NCBI GenBank assembly: GCA_028289605.1
Contig: JANQON010000009.1
Location: 434,001 to 498,000 of the forward strand
Origin: Hyphococcus sp.
GTDB taxonomy: Bacteria > Pseudomonadota > Alphaproteobacteria > Caulobacterales > Parvularculaceae
DNA: 64,000 nucleotides
Direction of reading: 5' to 3'
Shown: in pieces, positions 29,645-38,989 of the stretch
Position numbering within the stretch: the first letter of the stretch is position 1
How the letters are laid out: the number at the start of each line of letters is the position of its first letter
Translations under genes and position numbers: made by a program
The notes under the pieces: model-generated
Databases searched by the model: none
The model's input: only the letters and a program-made list of their open reading frames with translations
Told to the model about the DNA's origin: nothing

Positions 29645-30325
29645 CTAGAAAATCTCGTCGTGCATCGATCCGACGCCTGCGCCTTCGCCATTCATAACAG
29701 CCGCTCCGATCGGGGAGCGGAGCATGTCGAAGACGCTGTCGAACTCTTCCTTTGAGTTGATGTGCGGGTATGGCTCGTCGGGCGTGTCTACGCCCAAGAA
29801 GGAGGCGAGCGGCGCCCACCCGTCTTTCGCTTCAAAGACAAGGAGGCGATCCGGGTCAAAGGCGGCTTTAACCGCCTCGTTGTGCGCATTGAACGCGCTG
29901 ACAATCGCCGCCCGGTCATTGACGTCGCCGCCCAGGAAATCATCAATCGTAGCCTTCAGCATACGACCCCACTTTGTGCCGACGGTTAATTCCTTCAGGG
30001 TCTTGCTGAAGATCGTTTCTTGTGTCGAGGTCGCCCAGCGTTCGGCGTTTCGGACGGAGAGAACAATCTTCGCGTCGGTGTAAACTTCTGACAATTCGCG
30101 CCAGTAGTTTGACGCTGGAAAATCCACAGTCGCCGCATAGTCGCCAAATATGGCTTTCCAATCGGGCTCACCAGCCGCCGCATCCAGCCATAGATCAATA
30201 TGCCCCGCGTTCCCCAGCACCTCGCTCATGTGATAGCACGGCGCGCCCAGCAGCTTTTCCAGCGCGAGCTTCAAAGACGCGGTGCCGGTGCGCCCGAAGC
30301 CGGCGCCGATTACTTTCAGTGTCAT
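29645..30325 (-). CDS. Sulfotransferase family protein (Sulfotransfer_4 type)
   Basis: 226 residues from ATG 30325, chosen because GAGGGAG lies in front and the PAPS-binding strand-loop VIGAGFGRTGTASLKLALEKL then starts at residue 4. An earlier start would add a Pro/Ala-rich stretch. Other family signs are PCYHMSEVL, the aromatic SNYWRELSEVY region and the 3'-phosphate motif AKIVLSVRNAERW. Enzymes of this family move sulfate from PAPS to an unknown acceptor. Many bacterial and protist members have never been assayed. The two neighbours, a porin and a ZIP transporter, give no hint of the acceptor. Confidence 0.85.
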   Translation of the reverse strand: MTLKVIGAGFGRTGTASLKLALEKLLGAPCYHMSEVLGNAGHIDLWLDAAAGEPDWKAIFGDYAATVDFPASNYWRELSEVYTDAKIVLSVRNAERWATSTQETIFSKTLKELTVGTKWGRMLKATIDDFLGGDVNDRAAIVSAFNAHNEAVKAAFDPDRLLVFEAKDGWAPLASFLGVDTPDEPYPHINSKEEFDSVFDMLRSPIGAAVMNGEGAGVGSMHDEIF

Positions 30326-30504
30326 TGCGATGCTCCCTCTTTCCGGAAGGCTAGGCGTTGGCGCCGGCGCCGGCAAGCGGGCTGCGCCGGCATGGATTTC
30401 GAAAGCGCGGGCCCCTCACCCACAGAAATTAAGTTACACGTCCGATCCTCATCTGCCGCACGCCATGCCGTGCGGCGGCGACGGCGCCTCTGCAATACGC
30501 ATCC

Positions 30505-31260
30505 CTAGTGGATATGTCCCCCTTCGGCGCCATGAGACAGCGACAATGCGCCCGCGATAGCAAGGCCCAACAAAAATATGAGTATCTGCGAACCGCGACG
30601 CCCTCGGTCGACTTGACGGGGAAGATGCGTTGCTCCGACAAAAAGAAGCGCGCCTGCGGTCACGGCCATCAAATACCCAAGCGCCGCTTCATCCATCCCG
30701 CTCATCAGGGTAAGCGCTGTCAGCGCGCCAAGCGGTGTTGTCATTGCAGCAAGCGCAAACGCAGATAGCGCGGCGGCGACGCTCCTCACGCCCGCTGTCC
30801 GCATGAGCGCGAACACGATCACGCCTTCGGCGAATTCATGAACTATAAGACCGGATGCAGCCAGCAGTCCTGTGAATAGATCGTGGGCGAACAAAACTGG
30901 GTACTCAAGGCCGTCCACGAACGAATGTACGCCAATGCCCGCAAGCGGCGCCGCCAAAAAAGCCCCGGACGTTGGATGGTCGTCCGGCGTTGCCGCGTGA
31001 ATCAACTCATCGAACGCGTACAGAAGAAAATATCCAAAGATAATGAAAAGGGCGCCGTAGCTAGTGATCTCCAGCGCTTCTGGGATCAGATGCATCACGG
31101 CCGTGCCGATCAGGATACCTGATGCGAACGCAATTACAGCATTGCGTTGACGATCGGCCCATCCCGCATTGAGAGCGCCGGCCAGGACTCCAATCGTTGC
31201 GAGAATCGCCGCGCCGAAGCTGGCTAACAGCGCCGATTCTTGAACAAGCTGATTGAGCAT
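30505..31260 (-). CDS. ZIP family metal transporter
   Basis: A 251-residue inner-membrane protein with about eight spans. The metal-path motifs are HSFVDGLEY in the fourth span and HEFAEGVIVF in the fifth, which carry the His/Glu/Asp ligands of ZIP importers. The loop between spans 3 and 4 is short and has HAATPDDHP. The C-terminus ends in SHGAEGGHIH. ATG 31260 has GGGAGGG in front; the in-frame GTG 31278 would place this site inside the gene. Known members import zinc, iron or manganese. It is divergent from a HupE/UreJ protein. The metal cannot be named from sequence. Confidence 0.88.
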   Translation of the reverse strand: MLNQLVQESALLASFGAAILATIGVLAGALNAGWADRQRNAVIAFASGILIGTAVMHLIPEALEITSYGALFIIFGYFLLYAFDELIHAATPDDHPTSGAFLAAPLAGIGVHSFVDGLEYPVLFAHDLFTGLLAASGLIVHEFAEGVIVFALMRTAGVRSVAAALSAFALAAMTTPLGALTALTLMSGMDEAALGYLMAVTAGALLFVGATHLPRQVDRGRRGSQILIFLLGLAIAGALSLSHGAEGGHIH

Positions 31261-31438
31261 GGCAATCGTCCCTCCCACGCTGCAACGATCATAGCATGGG
31301 ATCGCAAAAGCACAGCTCTTGAAGCGAGATTGGCGAGATTATTTAATCGAAAAATGGCTTTGGATATCCTAGGATCCGTTTGTCACACACATTCCCATCT
31401 CGCCGACGTCAGATCATTCCTCACACCATCCCGCGACC

Positions 31439-32254
31439 ATGTATGTCTTGAAACCAGCGCGATCGTTGCGCAACCTATTGTTTCCAGTATCTATCTTGCT
31501 CCTTATCGGCGCGTTGACATGGTTTCCCGTCGGGGACGCACACGCTCATCCCGAAGATGACTTTTGTGAAGCCGACTCAGGCCTGGACCCCGCTTTGTGC
31601 CGTCAGCTGGCGGAAGCAAACAACGCCGAAGCGCCTGTCATACGCCCGCTCCTCGACGAGGAAGGAAACATCCGGTCCCCGCTCGATACGGCCATGTTGT
31701 ACCTGAAAATCGGCGTCCAGCACATTTTGCCAGGCGGCACAGATCACATTCTCTTCGTTTTGGCCTTGTTTCTGGCGTCCGAACGCATGCGAAGCCTCAT
31801 CATTCAGATATCGGCCTTCACAGTCGCCCACACGGCGACGCTTGGGTTGGCGGCGGCGGGGGTGATTGAGCCGCCTGCATCAGTCGTGGAGCCGTTGATC
31901 GCGCTATCGATCGCATATGTTGCTATAGAAAACTTGTTTTTTCGGGACATTTCAAAATGGCGACCCCTGATTGTTTTCGGGTTCGGCCTTTTTCATGGGT
32001 TAGGATTTGCCGGGTTCATACGCGACGTGGGATTGCCGCCCGGCCAGTTCTGGTCGTCATTGATCGGCTTCAATGTTGGCGTTGAGGTTGGCCAACTTGC
32101 TGTCGTGCTCGCCGCCGCAATAATCAGCATACCCGTGAAATTGGCTCTCACGAGAGGCAACGTCGCTTATCGCGCCGTCATTGTAGTTCCTGCCTCGGTT
32201 CTGATCGCCGTGATCGGCTTATGGTGGGCTGCGGCGCGCACCTTCGGTTTTTAG
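31439..32254 (+). CDS. HupE/UreJ family membrane protein
   Basis: 271 residues. A signal-like first helix ends near GDAHAHPED, followed by a small outer domain with three Cys (DFCEADSGLDPALC and an upstream region) and then a HupE/UreJ core of about six helices. Core motifs are GVQHILPGGTDHILFVLALF and FGFGLFHGLGFAGFIRDVGLP, which hold conserved His/Asp residues thought to carry nickel or cobalt in HupE and UreJ. No hydrogenase or urease gene is in the window, so another metal is possible. It is divergent from the ZIP gene across 178 bases. The ATG at 31439 has no strong ribosome site. Confidence 0.82.
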   Translation: MYVLKPARSLRNLLFPVSILLLIGALTWFPVGDAHAHPEDDFCEADSGLDPALCRQLAEANNAEAPVIRPLLDEEGNIRSPLDTAMLYLKIGVQHILPGGTDHILFVLALFLASERMRSLIIQISAFTVAHTATLGLAAAGVIEPPASVVEPLIALSIAYVAIENLFFRDISKWRPLIVFGFGLFHGLGFAGFIRDVGLPPGQFWSSLIGFNVGVEVGQLAVVLAAAIISIPVKLALTRGNVAYRAVIVVPASVLIAVIGLWWAAARTFGF

Positions 32255-32289
32255 GCCCGCGGCGCCACAGCCCATAGTGTCAGAGAATG

Positions 32290-34491
32290 TCAGCCGCCGG
32301 CGCTATCGAGCCCGCGGATTCTCAGCAGCGGCTCAATTTCTGGGTCCTTACCTCGGAAATTGCGGTAAAGCTCGTCAGCCTCGCGCAAGCCGCCCGCCTC
32401 ATAGACCCAGGTCTTTAGCTTCTGCGACAGCTCTGGATCGAAAATGTCGCCCGTTTCCTGGAACGCCATGAATCCGTCCGCATCGAGAATTTCTGACCAC
32501 AGATAGGCGTAGTAGCCGGCGGAGTATCCGCCCGCGAATATGTGCGCAAAGTATTGCGACCGGTAACGCGGTTCAATCTCCTCCGGCAAGCCATATCCTG
32601 CGAGAACCTCTTTCTCAAAGGCGCGCGCATCGGTGATTTGAGCGGCCTCTTCCGGCGTCAGATTGTGCCACGCCAAGTCCAATAGAGAAGCAGCGATGAA
32701 TTCAGTCGTTTTGAAACCCTGATTGAAAGTCGATGCATTCCGCATTTTTTCGATCAGCTCGCTGGGAATCACCTCGCCGGTCTCATTGTGCGTTGCATAG
32801 TCGGCAAGCATTTGCTCCTGGCTCGCCCAGTGCTCCAAAATTTGCGCAGGAAACTCAGTGTAATCCCGGGGACCGTCGACACCCGAGAAATTCTCGTACC
32901 GGATCTGCGTCATCAATCCATGCAGCCCGTGTCCAAACTCATGGAACAGCGTTTCGACCTCGTCAAACCGCATCAAGGTGGGCTCGCCCTCGGGAGGCGC
33001 GATGAGGTTCATGTTGTTGGTGACAATCGGACGAATCCGGTCGCCATTAATGTCGGACGCGTCGCGATACGTGCTCATCCAGGCGCCGCCGCGTTTTGAA
33101 TCGCGCGCATACATGTCCATCATGAAAAGCCCGAGATGGGCGCCGTTCTCGTCCTTAACGTCGTAGGACGTTACGACGGGGTTCCATTGCGGCGTTTCAA
33201 CTTCTTCAAAGGTAATCCCGAAGAGTTTGTTCGCCATGTCAAAGGCGCCTTCGCGGACCGCATTCAGCTCGAAGTACGGCGCTAGCAATGCGTCATCGAA
33301 CGCATACCGTTCCTGACGCACGCGTTCGGCATAGTGCCACCAATCATGACCCGCGGCCGTGAAGCCGTCGCCGTCTGCATTGATGAGCTCCTGGATATCG
33401 GTGAGCTCTTGACTCGCCCTGGCGAGGCCCGGCCGCCAGACGCGCAACAGGAATTCTTCCGCTGCTTCCGGCGTCTTCGCCATGCGCGTTTCCAGTTGAT
33501 AGTGCGCGTGCGATTGATATCCCATCAGTTGGGCGCGCTCAGCGCGAAGTTGTGCGATTTTGATCGCCAGCGGTCCGTTGTCGATCTCTCCTTCCGTCGC
33601 ACGCAAACGATAGCCGTCAAAAAGTTGCCGGCGTAATTCCCGATTGGTGGACTGGGTCATGAATGTCTCGAACGGAGACCGGTTGAGACCGACGACCCAT
33701 TTGTCCTCTCCGTCGACCTTGATCGCCGCCTTGAAGCTTTCGCTCAACCCCCCGAGCTCAGCCGGGTCGGTGATCTCCAGCTTGAAGCCGGTGGTTGCTT
33801 TTAAGAGATTCTGTCCGAACTTGGTGGTAAGTTCAGAGATCTCTTCATTGATTGCAGCAACGCGGTCCTTGGTTTCTTTATCGAGCGCTGCGCCGGCGCG
33901 AACGAAGTCGCGGTGGGTGAGTTCGAGCAGTCGTGCGTCCTGCTCATCAAGCTCCAGAGAGTCTCCTTGTGCATGGACAGCCTTCACCCGCTCGAACAAC
34001 GATTCGTTGAAAAGGATGGTGTTGTACTCTCGCGTGAGCATTGGATAGATTTCGGACTCAAGAGCCCGCAATGCGTCGTTGGTGTCCGTATTGGTGATGT
34101 TGCCGAAGGTGCTCGATACTTTGCCCAATTGCTTGCCGGCGAGATCCAGCGCCACGATCGTGTTTTCAAAAGTCGGTTGTTCGGCGTTGTTCACGATCGC
34201 ATCGATTTCACCGCGCAGATCAAGAATACCGTCTTTGATCGCCGGCATGTAATGATCGTCATTGATCTCTGAAAATGGCGGCGCACCGTAGGGTGTTTCC
34301 CATGCCGCCGTGAACGGATTACCTTCGAGCTCTGCTGCGCTCACCGTGATTTCATCGCTTTCGGCGTCTTCCGAAGGCGCGCTTTCCGCAACAGACGCGT
34401 CCGGCGCCTCATTTTGCGTTTGTTCGCCGCCGCAGGCGGCAAGCGCGATGGCAAGCGCCGCGATTGAAACGGCGGCTCCAGAATTCTTCAT
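32290..34491 (-). CDS. M3 family metallopeptidase (Dcp-like lipoprotein)
   Basis: 733 residues. ATG 34491 has GGAG seven bases in front, and a GTG four codons earlier is less likely. The lipobox IALAAC/G near residue 19 predicts a lipoprotein, anchored in the periplasm or outer membrane. The zinc motif is LFHEFGHGLHG with His517 and Glu518, and the typical C-terminal GGYSAGYYAYLWSE follows. Both fit peptidyl-dipeptidase Dcp, which removes dipeptides from the C-terminus of short peptides. It is convergent with HupE and lies after the M28 gene on the same strand. A 17-base palindrome at 34641-34657 lies 150 bases in front. It is likely part of a peptide-breakdown set with the M28, M24 and S46 enzymes. 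Confidence 0.92.
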   Translation of the reverse strand: MKNSGAAVSIAALAIALAACGGEQTQNEAPDASVAESAPSEDAESDEITVSAAELEGNPFTAAWETPYGAPPFSEINDDHYMPAIKDGILDLRGEIDAIVNNAEQPTFENTIVALDLAGKQLGKVSSTFGNITNTDTNDALRALESEIYPMLTREYNTILFNESLFERVKAVHAQGDSLELDEQDARLLELTHRDFVRAGAALDKETKDRVAAINEEISELTTKFGQNLLKATTGFKLEITDPAELGGLSESFKAAIKVDGEDKWVVGLNRSPFETFMTQSTNRELRRQLFDGYRLRATEGEIDNGPLAIKIAQLRAERAQLMGYQSHAHYQLETRMAKTPEAAEEFLLRVWRPGLARASQELTDIQELINADGDGFTAAGHDWWHYAERVRQERYAFDDALLAPYFELNAVREGAFDMANKLFGITFEEVETPQWNPVVTSYDVKDENGAHLGLFMMDMYARDSKRGGAWMSTYRDASDINGDRIRPIVTNNMNLIAPPEGEPTLMRFDEVETLFHEFGHGLHGLMTQIRYENFSGVDGPRDYTEFPAQILEHWASQEQMLADYATHNETGEVIPSELIEKMRNASTFNQGFKTTEFIAASLLDLAWHNLTPEEAAQITDARAFEKEVLAGYGLPEEIEPRYRSQYFAHIFAGGYSAGYYAYLWSEILDADGFMAFQETGDIFDPELSQKLKTWVYEAGGLREADELYRNFRGKDPEIEPLLRIRGLDSAGG

Positions 34492-34640
34492 TCTATTCTC
34501 CACGTTTGAAACTATTCATCCCGTTGCGATTCGCTTCGTCCGATGACCCCGTCTTGGTCTCGCTATGGCCAATCTCTGTCAATTCGCGCGGCGTCCAACG
34601 CCGGCGAAATTTCAATGCCAAAATAGAGCCGAAGAGGGAA

Positions 34641-34657
34641 TTGTGATACTATCACAA
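34641..34657. promoter_or_regulatory. Perfect palindrome TTGTGATACTATCACAA upstream of the M3 peptidase
   Basis: Eight-base arms around one central base, 150 bases in front of the M3 start and outside any gene. Thirteen of 16 bases match a second site at 54762-54777 in front of the His/Cys-rich gene and TonB receptor. The size and spacing fit a dimeric regulator, for example of the Fur/Zur family. The space between the TGTGA arms is one base too short for a standard CRP/FNR site. Confidence 0.55.
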
Positions 34658-34751
34658 GCGATGTCGGCTTGTCCCATAGTTCGGGGCTTTGGTCGCTATT
34701 TCCGCCTACCGTGCCACATACGCCACATCCGGCCAAATCATGACGTCGCGC

Positions 34752-36446
34752 CTATTCCGCTTCGGCCCGTTGTTGATCACGCAGCGCCCGAAACTCGTTT
34801 CCCTCATACCAGTTGGGCCACTGATCGGAATAGGCCATTGCCGCGCCAACCTCATAGAGTATTTCGAAGGTTTGCAGCATCGCGCGCATATCCCAGCTTG
34901 CGTCATATTCGTCCGCGGGTTTGTGATATCGCACCGCGCGATAGTCCGCTGCGATGGCGTCGCCGGCTTCTTGTCCGCCGTCGATCAGATCAAGTCCGTT
35001 GCCGGCGTAAAGCATCGGGACGCCGGTCTTGGCGAGCGAGATGTGGTCGGACCGGTAAAAGAACCCGCTCTCCGGACTGGCGTCAGGACTGAGGGTCAGC
35101 CCACGTTTCTCCGCAGATTTCTGAAGTAGAACTTCAAGTTCAGAGGCGCCGTTGCCGACAACGATCAGATCGTTCGCCGGAGGCGTCGGCATGAGCGCAT
35201 CGACATTGACCCCGCCGACAATGTTTGCGAGCGGAACAAACGGATCCTCCGCGAAATAGGCTGACCCCAAGAGGCCCGATTCCTCGGCCGTCACACCGAT
35301 AAACAAAACTGAGCGCTCCGGCGGCGTCTCATTATTCGCGAACGCTTCGGCCACTGATAAAATTCCGGCCGTACCTGACGCATTGTCGACCGCGCCATTC
35401 GCGATGTTGTCGGCGGACGCTGAGAAGTTGCGTCCGAGATGATCCCAATGCGCCATGTACAGAATATACTCGTCAGGCCGCTTGGCGCCCCTCAGAACGC
35501 CGGCCACGTTCGCCGACTCGCTTTCGCGGATCCGGTTTTCGATAACGCCGGTCGCTCTGAGACCAGTCATTGGCACAGGCTTAAAGCCGGGTCTGGCGGC
35601 CGCGGCATGCAAATCGTCGAAATCGAGGCCCGCTTCGGAAAACAGACGGCGGGCGACACTTTCTTGAATCCAACCCTCGAGCAACACGCGGTTGGCTCCG
35701 CCGTCCGTGCGTTTAAGATCAAGCTGCGGACCGGTCCAACCTCCCTCAACGACGCCCCACCCATAGGACGCCGGCGCCGTCTGGTGCACGACAATCGCCG
35801 CGGCGGCGCCTTGTCTTGCAGCTTCTTCGTATTTGTAGGTCCACCGCCCGTAGTAGGTCATTGACCGCCCTTTAAAAAGGGCGGGATCCTGCGTGGCGTA
35901 GCCTGGGTCGTTGACGAGTATCACCACCGTCTTGCCGGCTACGTCGATGCCTGCATAATCATTCCAGTCAAATTCCGGCGCGACCACGCCATAGCCCACA
36001 AACACCAAATCGCTGTCTGCGAAGCTAACGCTTTCTTCGACGCGCTTGGTCCAAAAAACCGCTTCGTCGCCATAGGCGAGTTGCGTTCCGTTTACAGACA
36101 ATGCCGATCGCTGCGGGTCCGCCGTCAATTCAATGAGCGGCACAGGCTGCTCAAAGCTGTCTCCGTTGGCGGGTTCAAGTCCGATCTTTTGCATTTCCTC
36201 GATTAAATACTGACGCGTTTTTTCGCCGCCGCGGGTCGCCGGCGCGCGGCCGCCGAAGTCATCAGAGGCCAGCGTGGAGATGCGCTCGCGCAGTGTAGCT
36301 TCGTCCAGCGTCGCGATCGGAAACGCCGCACTCTGCGACGCCTGCCCGTCCGCGGAATCGCGACTATCTTGGGATGTTTGCTGGCCGCATCCCGCAAGCA
36401 GAAAAATGGCGACAATAGACGTGAAAAATCGGCTGAAGCGGTTCAT
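34752..36446 (-). CDS. M28 family metallopeptidase, lipoprotein
   Basis: 564 residues. The lipobox LAGC/G near residue 20 predicts a lipoprotein. The N-terminal half carries a PA-domain-like insertion (DLVFVGYGVVAPEFDWNDYAGIDVAGKTVVILVNDP). The catalytic domain has the zinc ligands and bases of M28 enzymes: MAHWDHLG, NGAVDNASGTAG, VTAEESGLLGS, GGVNVDAL and FFYRSDHISLAKTGVP. These are aminopeptidase-like di-zinc enzymes that trim peptides outside the cytoplasm. The order of motifs is complete, so it is probably active. It is followed by the M3 peptidase gene on the same strand, 260 bases away, with its own probable promoter in between. Confidence 0.93.
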   Translation of the reverse strand: MNRFSRFFTSIVAIFLLAGCGQQTSQDSRDSADGQASQSAAFPIATLDEATLRERISTLASDDFGGRAPATRGGEKTRQYLIEEMQKIGLEPANGDSFEQPVPLIELTADPQRSALSVNGTQLAYGDEAVFWTKRVEESVSFADSDLVFVGYGVVAPEFDWNDYAGIDVAGKTVVILVNDPGYATQDPALFKGRSMTYYGRWTYKYEEAARQGAAAAIVVHQTAPASYGWGVVEGGWTGPQLDLKRTDGGANRVLLEGWIQESVARRLFSEAGLDFDDLHAAAARPGFKPVPMTGLRATGVIENRIRESESANVAGVLRGAKRPDEYILYMAHWDHLGRNFSASADNIANGAVDNASGTAGILSVAEAFANNETPPERSVLFIGVTAEESGLLGSAYFAEDPFVPLANIVGGVNVDALMPTPPANDLIVVGNGASELEVLLQKSAEKRGLTLSPDASPESGFFYRSDHISLAKTGVPMLYAGNGLDLIDGGQEAGDAIAADYRAVRYHKPADEYDASWDMRAMLQTFEILYEVGAAMAYSDQWPNWYEGNEFRALRDQQRAEAE

Positions 36447-36521
36447 CGAGCCCCTCTGGTTTTTGTGTTTGGCTCTTATTATCGCGTGAAGTTGGCCGCA
36501 TCGTCCAGAGGGCTGTCTAGT

Positions 36522-37148
36522 CTACGGATCGCCGCTTTCGATAACGGCAACCAAACGCGGCGGATCGCCTCGCTTCCGCGGCGGCGACCGATGATAGATG
36601 AGGTTCGCGCCGCCGCTTTTCTTTCCCCTGAAGATCGCAGCGTCGCCGGTCCCGAGGCTGTTCAGCGGGCCTTTATAGGCCGTTTGCTGATGGCGTGCTG
36701 CAGCAGCGAACGCCGGCTGAACCCACTGAGTGCCGGGCCCGCGATAGGTGACAACCAGTCGCATGAAAACGTTGTCGAGATGAAAAAGGCGGCACCCGCG
36801 GTCACGAACCGTCTCAAGGCGAATACATACGGTCTGCGTTTCAGCGGCTGCTGCAAATCGCCGCGAAAGATCGAGCAGGTCATCGACGATCGCTGTACTA
36901 TCGAGGCCGGTTGATGCGGAGAGCTGCTGGATGACCCCCCGCCGTTCCGCTTCGCAAAAGGGATTGAGCGCGATGGCGAACTCAAATGCATGCGCGCTGA
37001 TCAGCCTGGCGGCGTCTTTCAGCTCACGGCCAAGTTGGCGGCGCCAAATCGCCAGCGCCGTCGCGTGCTCAACCATGCTCGCCAGCGCTTCAGCGTGCGG
37101 CTCAGAAACGATAACGTTCTCGATCTCTTCAATTCCCGCAACGCTCAA
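36522..37148 (-). CDS. DUF1826 domain protein
   Basis: About 208 residues of an uncharacterised family. The core is easy to see: LAIWRRQLGRELKDAARL, then RLETVRDRGCRLFHLDNVFMRLVVTYRGPGTQWV, where the Cys-x5-His-x-Asp row looks like a metal site, and LGTGDAAIFRGKK. A TTG at 37148 follows GGAGAA at six bases and is my preferred start. The frame stays open to another TTG at 37268, which would add 40 residues without family character. Relatives often occur close to zinc-handling genes (COG0523, Zur targets), which is family knowledge and only suggestive here. It is divergent from the LytTR gene. Confidence 0.8.
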   Translation of the reverse strand: MSVAGIEEIENVIVSEPHAEALASMVEHATALAIWRRQLGRELKDAARLISAHAFEFAIALNPFCEAERRGVIQQLSASTGLDSTAIVDDLLDLSRRFAAAAETQTVCIRLETVRDRGCRLFHLDNVFMRLVVTYRGPGTQWVQPAFAAAARHQQTAYKGPLNSLGTGDAAIFRGKKSGGANLIYHRSPPRKRGDPPRLVAVIESGDP

Positions 37149-37327
37149 GACAACTTCTCCGGGCGGACGACACGTCGCGTGATAAGACAAAGCCGCCGCC
37201 TCGTCATCCCCAGGCGCCGCCCTGAACCTGTGGCAGTCATCGGGCGTTTTCCGCCATGGGCAGCCCAAAACGGGCCAACGTTTTGCGGGGCTTCGTCAAG
37301 CGAAGGCTTCGATATAAACTCGCTCTT

Positions 37328-38098
37328 ATGACCGACGACGTCTCCAAACCAGAATTCCCGCTGTGGCGCGCCGCACTGATTTCCTTCGGGCTTGCAGGCT
37401 TCCTTTTTGTGTTCCGTCCTTTCGGACTGACCATTGACAACTGGATGGACGCCCTGGCGGTCATCGGCTTCGCGCCGCTGAATTTTGTTGCGATCGTTGC
37501 CGCTCACCATGCAAAGCGTCCGCCTATACTCGAACACGCCGCCGCCAATGCCGTATTCATCATTGCGGCGAACCTTGTCTATGTACTGTTTTGGTCGTCC
37601 GGCGCGTCGTTCGTTCCAACCCTGCTCCAAGTAACGCTCGTAGCTGGATTGACGATCGGCGCCATAGTCTTGTGGAACCGACATCGATATCTGAAGCGCG
37701 AAGTCCTCGAACTGAGGTCCCATCAGGCGTCCGTCCCTCGCACAACTGTCGTTTTGAAAGGCGAGAACACCGGTGAGATCCTGCGACTGCCTGCGGAATC
37801 AATTCTTTATGCGCAGGCGCGGGGAAACTATGTCGAAGTCCACTATTTGAGCGGCGGCGAAGAACGGTCCGCATTATTGCGCGCAACGCTTGGCGCCGTT
37901 GCGGAACAAGCGCCGACCGCTTTGCTTCAACCGTGTCATCGATCGTTTCTGGTGAATATCCAATGCGCCGAGAGACTCGTTAGCGATCGCGACGGGATGC
38001 GGCTTCAGTTCTCGACCGGTTCCGTTGTTCCCATCTCCCGCAGATATCGCAGCGTCATTCGAGAAGGCGTAGGAGACGGCGGCGCTGTTCGTCCCTGA
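37328..38098 (+). CDS. LytTR DNA-binding regulator with four membrane spans
   Basis: About 256 residues from ATG 37328; the frame is open from 37256 but those residues lack family character. Residues 12-125 hold four hydrophobic spans (ALISFGLAGFLFVF, ALAVIGFAPLNFVAIVA, AAANAVFIIAANLVYVLFW, LLQVTLVAGLTIGAIVLW). A short linker follows, then a LytTR domain with the conserved ILRLPAESILYAQARGNYVEVHY, PCHRSFLVNI and VVPISRRYRSVI. There is no receiver domain, so this is a one-component, membrane-anchored regulator. Targets are unknown; the next gene, 84 bases downstream, codes for a six-span membrane protein and may be one. Confidence 0.82.
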   Translation: MTDDVSKPEFPLWRAALISFGLAGFLFVFRPFGLTIDNWMDALAVIGFAPLNFVAIVAAHHAKRPPILEHAAANAVFIIAANLVYVLFWSSGASFVPTLLQVTLVAGLTIGAIVLWNRHRYLKREVLELRSHQASVPRTTVVLKGENTGEILRLPAESILYAQARGNYVEVHYLSGGEERSALLRATLGAVAEQAPTALLQPCHRSFLVNIQCAERLVSDRDGMRLQFSTGSVVPISRRYRSVIREGVGDGGAVRP

Positions 38099-38182
38099 TC
38101 GCCGTCATTGATCCCAAGCTATTGGAAATCCCGTCTCTTTCTTCGTTGGTGGCGATAGTCGCTCACCAACGGGAGGTTTGTC

Positions 38183-38893
38183 ATGATGCTGGTCTTAAAA
38201 CTCGCCGGTTCGGCGTTCGCAGTCGGCGCCGTTTTGTTTTTCACCCGCATGGCGCCGGTTTTCGCCGTTCTGCCTGATGATATGCCGTTTCCGCCGTCAT
38301 CGGTGTCGGACACCGTTCGGCTGGTTGAGATCGCCGGAATCCGCTGGCGGATTTCTCACGCTATGGGGCTTATCGCTGCATCGCTCTTCATCGCCGGGTA
38401 CTGGGGACATGCGCGGGTGCTGGCGCGTGCAGGGCGCAACCACATCGCGACCATCGCTGCGATCGTCGCTACGTTGAGTTTTTGCCTTTTCTCTGCGGCG
38501 CTTGTGATCGATGGTTTTCTGCTTTCCGCTGCGGCAAACGCACATGCCTCAGGCGGCGCAAACGCTCCTTTGCTTGCGGAGGTAGCGGCGATCCACGATC
38601 GCGCGCTCGTCTTTTTCACGCCGGGCGTGTTTCTCATGTTCATCGCCATGGGGGTATTGTCGTCGCGGCTGCTGCACGGCCTCATTCACTCGCGCTGGCT
38701 TGGCTTTCTGGGCATGACCGTCGCTATCGCCGGGCCGACAGCGTATCTTTTCGGCCTTGCCGGTCCCAACTGGAACAATTTGCGCATCGGCGGTTCTCTG
38801 ATGATGGCGGCTTTTCTCTGGCACTTCCTCGTTGGCGTGGCGGCTTTCTTTGGAAAACACCATGACAAAACACAATCCACCGCCGCAATATGA
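38183..38893 (+). CDS. Six-span membrane protein of unknown function
   Basis: 236 residues with about six hydrophobic spans, for example LVLKLAGSAFAVGAVLFFTR, ATIAAIVATLSFCLFSAALV and LMMAAFLWHFLVGVAAFF. Conserved-looking polar points are the HAMG in span 2, the HDRALVFFTPG loop and GPNWNN. The ATG follows GGGAGG at a good distance, which supports a real gene. I do not recognise the family. It comes 84 bases after the LytTR gene in the same direction, so it could be co-transcribed or controlled by it. Confidence 0.7.
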   Translation: MMLVLKLAGSAFAVGAVLFFTRMAPVFAVLPDDMPFPPSSVSDTVRLVEIAGIRWRISHAMGLIAASLFIAGYWGHARVLARAGRNHIATIAAIVATLSFCLFSAALVIDGFLLSAAANAHASGGANAPLLAEVAAIHDRALVFFTPGVFLMFIAMGVLSSRLLHGLIHSRWLGFLGMTVAIAGPTAYLFGLAGPNWNNLRIGGSLMMAAFLWHFLVGVAAFFGKHHDKTQSTAAI

Positions 38894-38989
38894 ACGCTGA
38901 GACACCCGTCAGAGCACCAAGCAGTACGCTTCGCGGGCGACGCCTGTCCTGATAGTATCGCGACCGCTGATGAATTCGGGAGCCGTCCC

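Noticed and set aside
34505..34518. TTGAAACTATTCAT near the M3 start as a FixK box
   Set aside because: One mismatch in the outer arm and a place right against the ribosome site; no other support.
34641..34657. Palindrome read as a CRP (TGTGA-N6-TCACA) site
   Set aside because: Only five bases separate the TGTGA and TCACA arms, so the spacing is wrong for CRP. The related site at 54762 keeps the one-base-centre geometry of Fur/Zur-type palindromes.
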